This document shows positions 1 through 8,649 of a stretch of 64,000 nucleotides of DNA, piece by piece. Each line of letters opens with the position of its first letter. The first letter of the stretch is position 1. Under the pieces are notes generated by a model. That model was given only the letters and a program-made list of their open reading frames with translations. It did not search any database and was not told where the DNA came from. Made by a program: the position numbers and the translations under genes. This DNA is from Mycosarcoma maydis (taxonomy: Eukaryota; Basidiomycota; Ustilaginomycetes; Ustilaginales). Location of the stretch: positions 496,001-560,000 of the forward strand of contig NC_026483.1 in the NCBI RefSeq assembly GCF_000328475.2, written 5' to 3'.

Positions 1-1
1 A

Positions 2-370
2 TCAACGTATTTACGAGCTCGTGAGGAGGAGCAGCGAGGGATTTCGATCAACGAAGATGTTGTGGCGGACTCGCAAACAGCTGTAGAGAGCGATGCATGG
101 CCCAACTCGGAAGCGATCGAGGAACTCAGAGCCACGCCGGCGATCACAGCAACGTCGCCGGACAAAATCACACCAGCGACAGCCACAGAGCTCTTTGACG
201 ATTCGCACCAATTTGTGCGCGCGATCGTCAACACTTCGACGCTCATTAAGGCGATCAGCATCTCACACGAGTTTCCAAGGGATGTTAGGAGGTTGTTGGG
301 TCAAGTGGCTCAGGCGTGTTCGAATTTGACGGTGTATTTGTTGTGGTTGAGTCCGAGTAACGTTGCGTAA
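2..370 (+). CDS. C-terminal part of an unidentified protein (truncated by window edge)
   Basis: An open frame runs from the left edge to a TAA at 368-370, so only the last 122 or so codons are present. The GTG at 62 is not a convincing start, because the frame stays open upstream to the window edge. The tail holds an acidic, Thr/Ala-rich linker followed by a helical, hydrophobic stretch (from about 200 to 350) that begins LFDDSHQFVRAIVNTS and ends near LLWLSPSN. This looks like a compact C-terminal helical domain. I do not recognise the family and give no function. The next gene (NMT) is convergent, with only 150 bp between the two stop codons. Confidence 0.6.
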   Translation, partial: STYLRAREEEQRGISINEDVVADSQTAVESDAWPNSEAIEELRATPAITATSPDKITPATATELFDDSHQFVRAIVNTSTLIKAISISHEFPRDVRRLLGQVAQACSNLTVYLLWLSPSNVA

Positions 371-520
371 GCACAGGACGGGACAGGGGAACAAGCTGGT
401 AAGGAGAGAAGGGGTGACATCCACAACTTGGCTCTTGCAATCTGATGTGCTGTGTTGATCTCGGAATGGGACGATGAGCGTGTGCATACGTGTTCGAGAT
501 CAGATGGAGGAGAATTTTGT

Positions 521-2641
521 TCAGACCATGACGATGCCGTTACCGGAACCTACTTCGGCTGGATTGATGGCGGCGTTTCGGATCAATTGTTCGGCCAAGC
601 GCTTGACGTCGTCGTCGTCGGTGTGGGCAGCGCGTTTCGCCATGGACCTAGCGTAAGCCTGGACGGGATCCAATTCGGCCTCGCCTGGTCTGGCGCCCAT
701 TCCGCCAGCGACAGGTTTGGTCCTCCAGTTGAACAGATAGAACCTCAAGAAGCCATCTCCTGGGCCGAACTTCTGTTGCTGCAGAAACAGCGCGTTGTCC
801 ATCACAGTGACGCAGTTGACCACGTCAAAGTCGTGATCGCGCGCGATAATCAGGAGCGTGTTAATGAGCAGGTTGAGACGCGTCTTGAGCGCAGTCTTGA
901 TGTGTGCAGGCTCGCTATCCCACGCAGCAACGCGCGCTTCGTCGGCAAGCTCGCAAGATGTCAGATTCGTCAGCGAGTTGCATTGCCATGCGGCCTTTCC
1001 GGCTGCCAGCGCCACAGCACGTTCCGAGCTTGGCTGCGAAGTCGACGCTCGTCCGGTCTCGGCGTCACAAACACCGGACGAATCAGAATCGCAATCGCAA
1101 TCGCCCTGGAACACCACGTCCGTCGCGTAGTAGAAGAGGTACGCTGCATTCAGACTCTGGTGCTTGTCGCTGTCCAAAATGCTCGAAGGCAGCGAGTAGA
1201 ACGCGAACATATCCGTGATTCGACCCTCGCTATTTTCGACCACATACGTCCACGTCACTTGCCCCTTCCTGCCCCGACCACCTTGACATGCTTCACCACG
1301 TCCACTGAGTAGGATGTGTTCAACCTCGTGGTCGCTGAATCGAGGAGCCATGTCGAACCGTCGCATATATCGACGCATCAGCTTACCCACTTGTGCCACA
1401 TCGCGCCGCTCCATTTCCCTCAACCCGGGCAGGTTGGTCTTTGCGGGCAGCTCAAAGCGCTTGACATGCGCTTCCATCGACATGTTGTGCGGGATCGCCG
1501 AAAATCCAATCTCGGCCAACTTCTTGGCATTGATCGTTCGATGATAGTACCTCGAGCACGACACTGGAGTGGGCAGAACAGAACCGACCGTATAGATGGC
1601 GTGGAAGACGCCCGTAAGATGACACTGTCTCGTCACTTCCTTGATGAGGACGGGAGCCAGACGTTTGGATCGAAGCTTCTTGTGGACGCACAAGAAGTTG
1701 ATCTCGGTTGATTGGTACGATTTCTCGCGCACTCTGAGCTCATGTGGAATTCCGCTGATGAAAGCGACCAGCTTCTTGGTCGAAGCAACGCGCACTCCGA
1801 TGTGCCACGTCTTTTGGTAGCCTGGGTGCTTGAGCACCCAATGCAGGAATTCGGGGCTGTAATCGAATCTGAACGTGGCATCGTCGTCCTCGACATAGTT
1901 GGCGCTGAGCAAGTCGTAGACCTCCTTCAACTCGCCTTCGTTGTCAACGTCGATCATGACCCATTCAAAGTCGGCGGGCAACGGGTAAGGTTCCTGTCGA
2001 ACTTGCTCGGGAGGTACACTGGCTTCTATGCTACCCTCTTGATCCGACTTGACCACTGGTGCGTCGGTGGGTTTCATCACGGGCTGTGTCTTCCAAAACT
2101 TGTGATCGGCAATCGCCTTTTGCGCCTTTTGCTTGGAATCTTGCGACTTGAGCATAGCATCGCGTTCCAGGTTCATCATGGCCATGACTTTAGCAAGGTT
2201 CGCTTTCGTGACCGCGTTGGCGGCAACCGAGCCGTGTTCGGCCTGTACGGCTCTTTGAACCTGGCTGACAACTTCGTCGCTGATCTTGCCTTCACGCGAA
2301 GAGCCAGATGCCAGAAGCTTGCCCTCTGAAGCGTCGGTTGGAGAACCGCCGAGACCCAGCTTTTTGCGCAGTTTGGCGGCGGCTTTGGACTTTTTCTTCT
2401 TGCGCTGCTTTGCCGTCAGACCGTCGGCGCCGGTAATTGCAGCCGTTCCTTCTTCTTCTTCTTCTTCGTCGTCGTTTTCCTGGTCGTCATCATCATCTTG
2501 TTCTTGCTCCTTTACGGGAGCGGTAGTTAGAGATGGTGATGGTGGAGCAATGCTGCTGCTCGCAGCTGCGGGCCGAGTGCTTGAGGACGAAGCCGATGCA
2601 GCAACGCTCGTATCCTGGCTCGTACCGGCGATACCTGACAT
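521..2641 (-). CDS. NMT1: Glycylpeptide N-tetradecanoyltransferase (N-myristoyltransferase, NMT)
   Basis: Transfers myristate from myristoyl-CoA to N-terminal glycines of nascent proteins, at the ribosome or in the cytosol. The 706-residue product has a Ser/Ala-rich N-terminus, an acidic run followed by a Lys-rich run (about residues 50-95, KQRKKKKSK), and then the two-lobed GNAT-type NMT fold: KFWKTQPV, EFLHWVLKHPGY, INFLCVHKKLRSKRLAPVLI (acyl-CoA site), YYHRTINAKKL and FGPGDGFLRFYLFNW are all family signatures. NMT uses its C-terminal carboxylate as catalytic base; here the last residues are NGIVMV, close to the usual G-(I/V)-G-x-V-x-L ending. Odd feature: about 40-45 extra residues (from residue 648) lie between the last beta strand and this terminus. 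The ATG at 2641 is the first in frame. The gene is divergent from NSA1. Confidence 0.95.
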   Translation of the reverse strand: MSGIAGTSQDTSVAASASSSSTRPAAASSSIAPPSPSLTTAPVKEQEQDDDDDQENDDEEEEEEGTAAITGADGLTAKQRKKKKSKAAAKLRKKLGLGGSPTDASEGKLLASGSSREGKISDEVVSQVQRAVQAEHGSVAANAVTKANLAKVMAMMNLERDAMLKSQDSKQKAQKAIADHKFWKTQPVMKPTDAPVVKSDQEGSIEASVPPEQVRQEPYPLPADFEWVMIDVDNEGELKEVYDLLSANYVEDDDATFRFDYSPEFLHWVLKHPGYQKTWHIGVRVASTKKLVAFISGIPHELRVREKSYQSTEINFLCVHKKLRSKRLAPVLIKEVTRQCHLTGVFHAIYTVGSVLPTPVSCSRYYHRTINAKKLAEIGFSAIPHNMSMEAHVKRFELPAKTNLPGLREMERRDVAQVGKLMRRYMRRFDMAPRFSDHEVEHILLSGRGEACQGGRGRKGQVTWTYVVENSEGRITDMFAFYSLPSSILDSDKHQSLNAAYLFYYATDVVFQGDCDCDSDSSGVCDAETGRASTSQPSSERAVALAAGKAAWQCNSLTNLTSCELADEARVAAWDSEPAHIKTALKTRLNLLINTLLIIARDHDFDVVNCVTVMDNALFLQQQKFGPGDGFLRFYLFNWRTKPVAGGMGARPGEAELDPVQAYARSMAKRAAHTDDDDVKRLAEQLIRNAAINPAEVGSGNGIVMV

Positions 2642-3067
2642 GGTTGCGTTCGCAAGTCGAGGGAGCCCGAGCCCGTCTGAATTTGTGAATCTATGTCAAA
2701 GATTTTCTATGCACGGTCGTGACACGAATAGGTGAAAGTAGGCGAGAAGACCAATCTTGTCCGTGCGCTGTGGTGTCGGTCTGTTGTTCTGCTCCTCGGT
2801 CTGCGTGATCGGGAGCCTTGCGGCGTATGTGACTACTACGTACGTGCCTGTCTGCCTGCTCGTAGCTGGTCTCAGTTACAGTCACGAGTGTCGCTTGTGT
2901 TCGTGCTCTGTCACACAGCGTCGACTCCCAAGTCACAGTCACGAGTGTTGGACCTTCCGAATCAAAGGCTGCCATTTGCACACCGAGTTCCGAGGTTTGA
3001 ATTAACGTTAAGTTAAGCACGAACAGAAAACTGCGAAAATGCGAAATGTGCTTCTTGGGAACAATCG

Positions 3068-3100
3068 TGAATCACGAATCACGAATCGCGAATCGTGAAT
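3068..3100. repeat. ATTCACG/CGTGAAT heptamer cluster
   Basis: About five consecutive heptamer-like units (GTGAATC, ACGAATC, ACGAATC, GCGAATC, GTGAATG), with one changed base in the fourth. This is one of the many dispersed copies in the spacers of this window. Confidence 0.8.
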
Positions 3101-3124
3101 GTTTTATTTCTGGACGCTCACAGG

Positions 3125-3177
3125 GTTTGTTTTTGGTTTTTGGTTTTTGGTTTTTGGTTTTTGGTTTTTTGGTTTTT
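3125..3177 (+). repeat. (GTTTTTG)n heptanucleotide tract
   Basis: Seven-base units of GG plus five T, repeated about six times and ending with longer T runs. It is a simple-sequence tract in the NMT/NSA1 spacer. The unit differs from the TTAGGG telomere repeat common in fungi, so it is not a telomere. Confidence 0.85.
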
Positions 3178-3377
3178 TCTTTCTTTCTGGATTTGGCTTA
3201 CGGCCACGGCGCTTGGAGAGACACGACTTTTTGTAGGAAGAATGTTGCAAGCGTCGAGGCTGAGTTGAGAGCAGCTAGCTGATCTTGCTTCGCCATCGTC
3301 TGATTCCTTCAACCTCACCGAATCTCATCATCTATCTGCCTTTTGGTATTAGACACCGCACTGGAGATCAGACGGCC

Positions 3378-5108
3378 ATGTCGATCGACAGCACTCTCTT
3401 GGAGGACGCAAGTTCGTCGCATAGAATTTACATTGGCGACTCGATCGGCTGTCTTCGTGTTGCTCAGTGCGACCCTCCGTCGGCGCTACCCAAAGATTAT
3501 GCGGGTCCATCCGTGAAACCGCTGATCTTGCCCAACTTCAAGTCGCACTCTGACCATGCGGTTCAGCGCATTGCGTCTGGCGTTCTCGGCTCTGACGTTT
3601 ATGTGGTCGCTCTTGCGCGCAAGAACGCTACGATCGATGTTGTCCACATTGCCAATCAATCCCTGCCATCTACCAGCACTGCTCCCGCTCCAGTGTCGGA
3701 GCTGCGCGCCAACATCATCTGCACCATTCAAGAGCCGCTTATGAAGGCTGGCATCCATCGCTTCGTCGGGCTTGCATTGTCGAAGCACGGAGTGTTCACT
3801 ATCACTTCGTCAGGCGTCTTGCGCTATACTCCCATTGCCGTCACAGCCGACCACACGCCACCTGTCATCGAGGTCCGCGAAGCCAAGGTTCTCGATCATC
3901 TCCCATCACCATTACAGCACGCCAGCTTCTACCCTGCTTTCGACCCCACCCACTTTTGCTATGGCGGAGAAGACATCCCTCTCTCGCTATGGCACATCCC
4001 AACCGCTCTTTCCGAGCAACCCACCGACTCAGTAGCCGATATGAGTGTGGAATCATTCAAGACAGAAGACGTTTCGGAGCTTAACAGCAAGCAGAGGAAA
4101 CGCAAGCGTCAGCTTGAGGCCAAATCCAAAGCACGCGAGCTGCTGTGGGGCGAAGTATGGCGGGCCAAAAACTTGGCCAATGATAACCTGTCTCTGCCGC
4201 GACGCGCCAACATCACATGCACCTGCATTCTGAATCTCAGAGACAGCACCGCACAAGATGGCGAGACAGGCGCCGTGGACGAAACGACGTTCATTGCTGT
4301 TGGCACCAAGGATGGGTTGGTGCGGGTCTTTCAGCCGGGTGCAGGCAGTCGCAGACACATTCGCGAGATGCGCGTGATAGCTACGGGACAAGGGGCGGTC
4401 AAGACGCTCTGTGCATCCTCTGCTGCGCTAGATGGTCGACGAGGAGGATTGCTGTTCGTTGGCGATACAGGGTGTAAAGTGTATGCTGTGGATTGGCAGT
4501 CGGGCAAAGTGGTGTACGGATACAAGGATGGTCAGGTCGGTGCAACACTTTGCATGGTTCTTCTACCTGGAAGCGTCAAGTGCAGCAACAACGAGCCAGA
4601 GGCACTAGTCACAGTATCGTCGGATAGCCTCGTCCGATTGCAATCGACGGTGCCTGCTGCGCTCGCAGTGCCCAAAGCCGGTGCGTCGGCGGAAAAGGGA
4701 GAGGTATTGTGGACAAAGATGATCGCACCATCGACAAGTCACAGTGTACATGCGACTCCCACCGCAGTGGTGTGGGATGGCGTTCTGCCGCCTGCACTGA
4801 ACAAGCGCACAGTTAACAGTCGTGAGAACACGCCAGAGGACGACGACGACGAGCAAGACGAGGTTTGGGCTAGCATGCAAGCTGTCGGGGAGAAACGTCA
4901 CAACGGTCGCAACGCTCGCAAGAACGCGAAACCAAATGGCAATGTGCAAGACGATCATGTCGACAACGACGATACGGAAGAGGAGGACGACACGGACCAA
5001 GAGCATGGCGCTGATCCAGAGGCCCGATCAGCCCAGATCGAGGTAGGCAAGGAACAAGTGAAACGTCGCGCAACTCATCCAGCACAGCCCAAGAGGAGTC
5101 GCAACTAG
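3378..5108 (+). CDS. NSA1: NSA1/WDR74-like ribosome biogenesis protein (WD-repeat)
   Basis: Nsa1 (WDR74 in animals) is a nucleolar WD-repeat protein that joins pre-60S particles and is released by the AAA ATPase Rix7/NVL. The 576-residue product starts MSIDSTLLEDAS at the first in-frame ATG (3378); the open frame upstream to 3285 has no ATG. Visible features are an initial blade (RIYIGDSIGCLRVAQ), a basic segment KQRKRKRQLEAKSK followed by VWRAKNLANDNLSLP, which is the characteristic Nsa1 segment, then further beta blades (IAVGTKDGLVRVFQPG, LFVGDTGCKVYAVDW). The C-terminal 100 residues are acidic and then basic (PEDDDDEQDE, ending PKRSRN), typical of a nucleolar factor. It converges on the Cep57-like gene with a 244-bp gap. 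Confidence 0.85.
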   Translation: MSIDSTLLEDASSSHRIYIGDSIGCLRVAQCDPPSALPKDYAGPSVKPLILPNFKSHSDHAVQRIASGVLGSDVYVVALARKNATIDVVHIANQSLPSTSTAPAPVSELRANIICTIQEPLMKAGIHRFVGLALSKHGVFTITSSGVLRYTPIAVTADHTPPVIEVREAKVLDHLPSPLQHASFYPAFDPTHFCYGGEDIPLSLWHIPTALSEQPTDSVADMSVESFKTEDVSELNSKQRKRKRQLEAKSKARELLWGEVWRAKNLANDNLSLPRRANITCTCILNLRDSTAQDGETGAVDETTFIAVGTKDGLVRVFQPGAGSRRHIREMRVIATGQGAVKTLCASSAALDGRRGGLLFVGDTGCKVYAVDWQSGKVVYGYKDGQVGATLCMVLLPGSVKCSNNEPEALVTVSSDSLVRLQSTVPAALAVPKAGASAEKGEVLWTKMIAPSTSHSVHATPTAVVWDGVLPPALNKRTVNSRENTPEDDDDEQDEVWASMQAVGEKRHNGRNARKNAKPNGNVQDDHVDNDDTEEEDDTDQEHGADPEARSAQIEVGKEQVKRRATHPAQPKRSRN

Positions 5109-5178
5109 CAGATTTGTCTCAGCATCCATGATTTGCATTCACGCTTCACATTTCTCCATCCCATGACGTTGTGCAACA

Positions 5179-5216
5179 TTGTGATTCACGATTCACGATT
5201 CACCATCGTTCACCGC
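5179..5216. repeat. Heptamer cluster in the NSA1/Cep57-like 3' spacer
   Basis: Three to four units of GATTCAC around 5182-5207 between two convergent stop codons, so this copy is not in an obvious promoter. Confidence 0.75.
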
Positions 5217-5352
5217 GCAGACACAAGCTGAAGCTGTTTTGACAGAGACACACACAGCCGGAAAATGAGACCAGACGATTCACCCGAGACGCACGTTGAA
5301 CGTCAACGCTGCGCTCGGATGTATTCGTGATTGCCGTCGAACGACAGACGAT

Positions 5353-8300
5353 CTAGAGCTGAGTTGTTGTCGGAGGGCTATTCCTGCCAGCTGCAGCGCT
5401 TTGGCTGGATCCACTTCTTGTTGACTTCTCCATCGACTCGAGTGCGTGTTTCAACCTGTTGCCGCTAGTCTGCCGTGAACCAGGGTGTTTTTTGGCCTCC
5501 TGCTCGTGCACCTTCTGCGGTCGCTCTGCATGCATCGCCTGCAAAACCTTTTCCAACCTCTCGATGCGGTCAGCTTTGACCTCCAAGAGCTCCACTGCTT
5601 CGAGCACGTGTTGGGCGAGGATCTTTCGCTTGGTCTGACTCATGGCTGGACTGATACTCTTCAACTCGTCGGCAAGTTCCGAGTACAGCATTCGTTGGTG
5701 CACGAATTCGTCCCAGTGTTCTTGAAGTATCACGTTGAGCGTTTGCATCTGCTCGGCATTGATGCTCCCTCGTTTCGAACCCGAGGGCGGGTCCAGTGTG
5801 TCGAGCAGGATTGTTTCTTCCAACTCCACCGCTTCACGACGTTGTTCCGCTTGCAGCAAGCGTGCTCGTCGAGACGCTTTCCGTTTCTCCGATCGCATCT
5901 GCGAACAACATACGCTACAGAGACGTGACTCGTGCGTTTGCCGACTTGAGCAGTTCAGCCGAGCTGCAGCCAGTTTGGCACGTGTTTCTGCAAGTTGCGA
6001 GATCTCGTTGTCCGAGAGCTCTTGCATCGTTTCCGCAGCTGGAGCAGGTGGCGGGGTGTTATGATGACGATGACGCTGCCTTTGACGTTGCAACCGCAGA
6101 TTCTCGCCAACAGCATCTATCGTTCGGTCGTACTCGTCCATTTCTTCTGCTACGTGGTGGGCAGGGCTAGATCGCATTGGATGGCGACGATGGAAGTGAT
6201 CGTCCATGTCCTGATCGATCGGATCGGTGCGAATCTCGACTCGATCAGCGTGAGGCATAGTCGCATCAGATCTACGACCGGGAGTGCCGCCTCGACTAGT
6301 GTAGACGGGATCAGAAGCCGGATGTGCTTCTTCGTCATACTCGAAGCGCTGCTTACGCGCAGTGCTTGATCGAGCCATTTTCTTCCTGTGAACGGTCACA
6401 GGGGGAGTCAGGCGCTCGAGCACAAGACCGTTGAGACCTTCGACTTCGTCGGCGAGATTTAGCACTTGCAAACGCAAAGCCTCGATGGCTTCCCACGGAT
6501 CACGTCCCGACGGGAAGATGTCTTGGTGCCTGTAGGCTGCACGGCGAGGTTTTGCATCAAATTGTTCTCGAACTTGTGTTTCGACCGTGTCAAAACCTGC
6601 GTTGCTGCGGTACTGCTCTTCCATAGCCATCCGCAGTTTGTCGAGTTCGGCGTATAGTCGATTGACAACTTCGACTTGGCTGCGATTCTCTTGCTGTTGA
6701 GCATCGTGCGTCTCTCGGAGCGGCCTTTCGGTTGCTCGTACCGGTGCTTCGGGCTGAGCCCCATTCTGTGCGTGGGCGGCAACTTCCGGTCGAGTTTCGC
6801 TCTGGCTCTGCGTTTTCTCATGTGACTGTTGCGTGCTGGAGACTGACAGCTTTTGCAGAATGCGCTGAATGAGCTGCTCCTCCGAGGCAGGCTGTGGAGC
6901 TCGTACATCCTTGAAGGCTGTTTGCATTTCGGACCGCAGTCCTTGCAAATCGTGACTCTGCTGTTCTTGCGCTTGTTCCAAATTGACGATCTTTTCTCCT
7001 GCTCGATCGAGCTCGGTCTGTATACCATCTACAAAACAGCGCAGGTTGATGAGCTCCTCGAGACGAGCGTCTTGATTGCCAACGGCACTGCCAAACGGTC
7101 TGTGCTTGATCGTATCGCGAGCTTTGACTGGCGAGCCCAAGGCAGATGTGAGACCAGTGACGTCGGGCAAGCGGACACCCCATGGTGAGGTGGTATCTTT
7201 ACGAGTCGACGCTTTCTGGTGCGCAGGGTAGCCGTACGAGTCGAACTGTTCTGGGTTCAAGACCTTGGCTCCGTTTGGTGCGACTTGCGGTTCGACACGA
7301 GTGCGAGCGCTAGATGCTTGACTGCCTGGACCAAAGCCACTTCCTCCCGAGTTGGATGCGCTTCCATCGTCCATGTCCTCACCATTGCCGTCTGCATTCC
7401 TGCGCGTCGACTCGACGTCTTTCTGCAAGCGACGTGCTAAATCTTCGAAAGCGCTGATGGATTCATGGGACTGGCGTGTAGTGCGTGGCTGTGGATGCCT
7501 GTCTTGACGTTGTGCTTCTCGTGCATTGGTCCTGCCAGCGTGAAGAACGCCATCAATGGAAGGCGCCGGTGTTGGGCTGTCTGGGCTCTTGGAACGATCG
7601 CCAATGAGTGTACGCAGAGCAGGAGAGGTGAGCGTACGGGATGCTAGATGCTGTTGATAGTCGGCTGCGTTCAATCCAAATGGTTTGGCGATACGTGGCG
7701 AAGCAAACGGGCCTGAAGGATCGGGGCGTGGCCTTGGATTTTGTCTGGTGTCTCTGTGCACACGAGGCTCGCCATCGGTGTCGGTGTAGATGTCAAACTC
7801 GATGCGGTCGAGCGTGTCCGGTCCAAGCGTTGGACGTTGGCGGAGATTGGTGGTCATGGTCGCTGTATGACCGACTGGGGTAGCTGCAAAGTTGCGGTGG
7901 TTGCCGGTGCTGCTGAAGGTAGTCGTGCGGATGTTGATGGCGTCTGATTCGCCAGATTCGCTAGCCGAGTCGCCTTCTGACTCGCTCTCGCTTTCCACGT
8001 GAGCCTGTCGAGGGGCTACACCCGCTCGCGTTTGATGCAATAAGGGACGTACCGTAGAGGTTGCTGCGATGGGCTGTCGAGAATACTTGCCAGGATGGTA
8101 GGGACTTTTGGACGGAGAAGATTCGTAGCGGTCGTGAGCAGCGTGATGGTTGAGAGAGCGCAGTCGCTCTTGGTACGATGTCTGAGAGGGAATCGTACTG
8201 CGCACGCCACGGCCAACGCCAGGGATCAAACTCTCGTCTGCATCATGCTGATAGAGACGTGCTTCTGAGGGCTTGAGCATGCTGGATGTTCGAGAAGGTC

Positions 8301-8649
8301 TGCTGATGACGGGATCAACGGTGAGTCTAGCGGATGGCTGGACATCGTCGCGCCCGATACGGTCGTACGTATCAAAAGTAGACGATACCGAGGTAAAGTC
8401 GGGGTTGTTCATGTTTGGGTTATGAGAAGGACCGCTGGGCTGAAGCAGGCGGGACTCTATGCTGACCCTGTTGAGTTCCTCTTGCGACTCGGGAATGTAA
8501 ATGTCGTGAGAAAAGTTGGGATGCGGGGATGAAGCAGCCTGCCAACGATCAGCAGAGGCTCGCATGCGATGGGAATCGATGTCGGTGGACGGTTGGTGAT
8601 AAGACGTGGATGCTAGTGGATAAGGGTGGGGATGACGAGCCCTGGACAT
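5353..8649 (-). CDS. Cep57/Ppc89-like coiled-coil protein, probable spindle-pole-body component
   Basis: The product is about 1098 residues if the ATG at 8649 (MSRARHPHPYPL) is used; the frame stays open to 8781, so an upstream start is possible. The first 550 residues are low complexity, rich in Ser, Arg, Pro and His. A coiled coil follows (about 580-720, LEELINLRCFVDGIQTELDRAGEKIVNLEQAQ and later segments). Near residue 908 there is an H..SRLCSVC motif, then a basic and helical C-terminal domain (about 920-1060) ending in MHAERPQK. Fungal proteins with the Cep57 microtubule-binding or centrosome-localisation domains, such as Ppc89 of fission yeast, have this layout with an HxxxxCxxC element before the terminal helices. 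Placement at the spindle pole body is inferred from that family. It is convergent with NSA1. Confidence 0.6.
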   Translation of the reverse strand: MSRARHPHPYPLASTSYHQPSTDIDSHRMRASADRWQAASSPHPNFSHDIYIPESQEELNRVSIESRLLQPSGPSHNPNMNNPDFTSVSSTFDTYDRIGRDDVQPSARLTVDPVISRPSRTSSMLKPSEARLYQHDADESLIPGVGRGVRSTIPSQTSYQERLRSLNHHAAHDRYESSPSKSPYHPGKYSRQPIAATSTVRPLLHQTRAGVAPRQAHVESESESEGDSASESGESDAINIRTTTFSSTGNHRNFAATPVGHTATMTTNLRQRPTLGPDTLDRIEFDIYTDTDGEPRVHRDTRQNPRPRPDPSGPFASPRIAKPFGLNAADYQQHLASRTLTSPALRTLIGDRSKSPDSPTPAPSIDGVLHAGRTNAREAQRQDRHPQPRTTRQSHESISAFEDLARRLQKDVESTRRNADGNGEDMDDGSASNSGGSGFGPGSQASSARTRVEPQVAPNGAKVLNPEQFDSYGYPAHQKASTRKDTTSPWGVRLPDVTGLTSALGSPVKARDTIKHRPFGSAVGNQDARLEELINLRCFVDGIQTELDRAGEKIVNLEQAQEQQSHDLQGLRSEMQTAFKDVRAPQPASEEQLIQRILQKLSVSSTQQSHEKTQSQSETRPEVAAHAQNGAQPEAPVRATERPLRETHDAQQQENRSQVEVVNRLYAELDKLRMAMEEQYRSNAGFDTVETQVREQFDAKPRRAAYRHQDIFPSGRDPWEAIEALRLQVLNLADEVEGLNGLVLERLTPPVTVHRKKMARSSTARKQRFEYDEEAHPASDPVYTSRGGTPGRRSDATMPHADRVEIRTDPIDQDMDDHFHRRHPMRSSPAHHVAEEMDEYDRTIDAVGENLRLQRQRQRHRHHNTPPPAPAAETMQELSDNEISQLAETRAKLAAARLNCSSRQTHESRLCSVCCSQMRSEKRKASRRARLLQAEQRREAVELEETILLDTLDPPSGSKRGSINAEQMQTLNVILQEHWDEFVHQRMLYSELADELKSISPAMSQTKRKILAQHVLEAVELLEVKADRIERLEKVLQAMHAERPQKVHEQEAKKHPGSRQTSGNRLKHALESMEKSTRSGSSQSAAAGRNSPPTTTQL

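Larger units (their letters stand above)
2642..3377. other. Divergent intergenic region between NMT and NSA1
   Basis: This region should carry the promoters of both neighbours. I see no coding frame with family signatures. It holds paired GTCACGAGT-type copies near 2880 and 2935, a heptamer cluster at 3068-3100 and a GTTTTTG tract at 3125-3177. Confidence 0.6.

Noticed and set aside
452..1312. Plus-strand frame of 286 codons antisense to NMT
   Set aside because: It is the mirror of a strongly conserved gene; its translation has no domain and it exists because of the codon bias of the opposite strand.
3125..3177. Internal telomeric sequence
   Set aside because: The unit is GGTTTTT, not TTAGGG, and it lies in a spacer between housekeeping genes.
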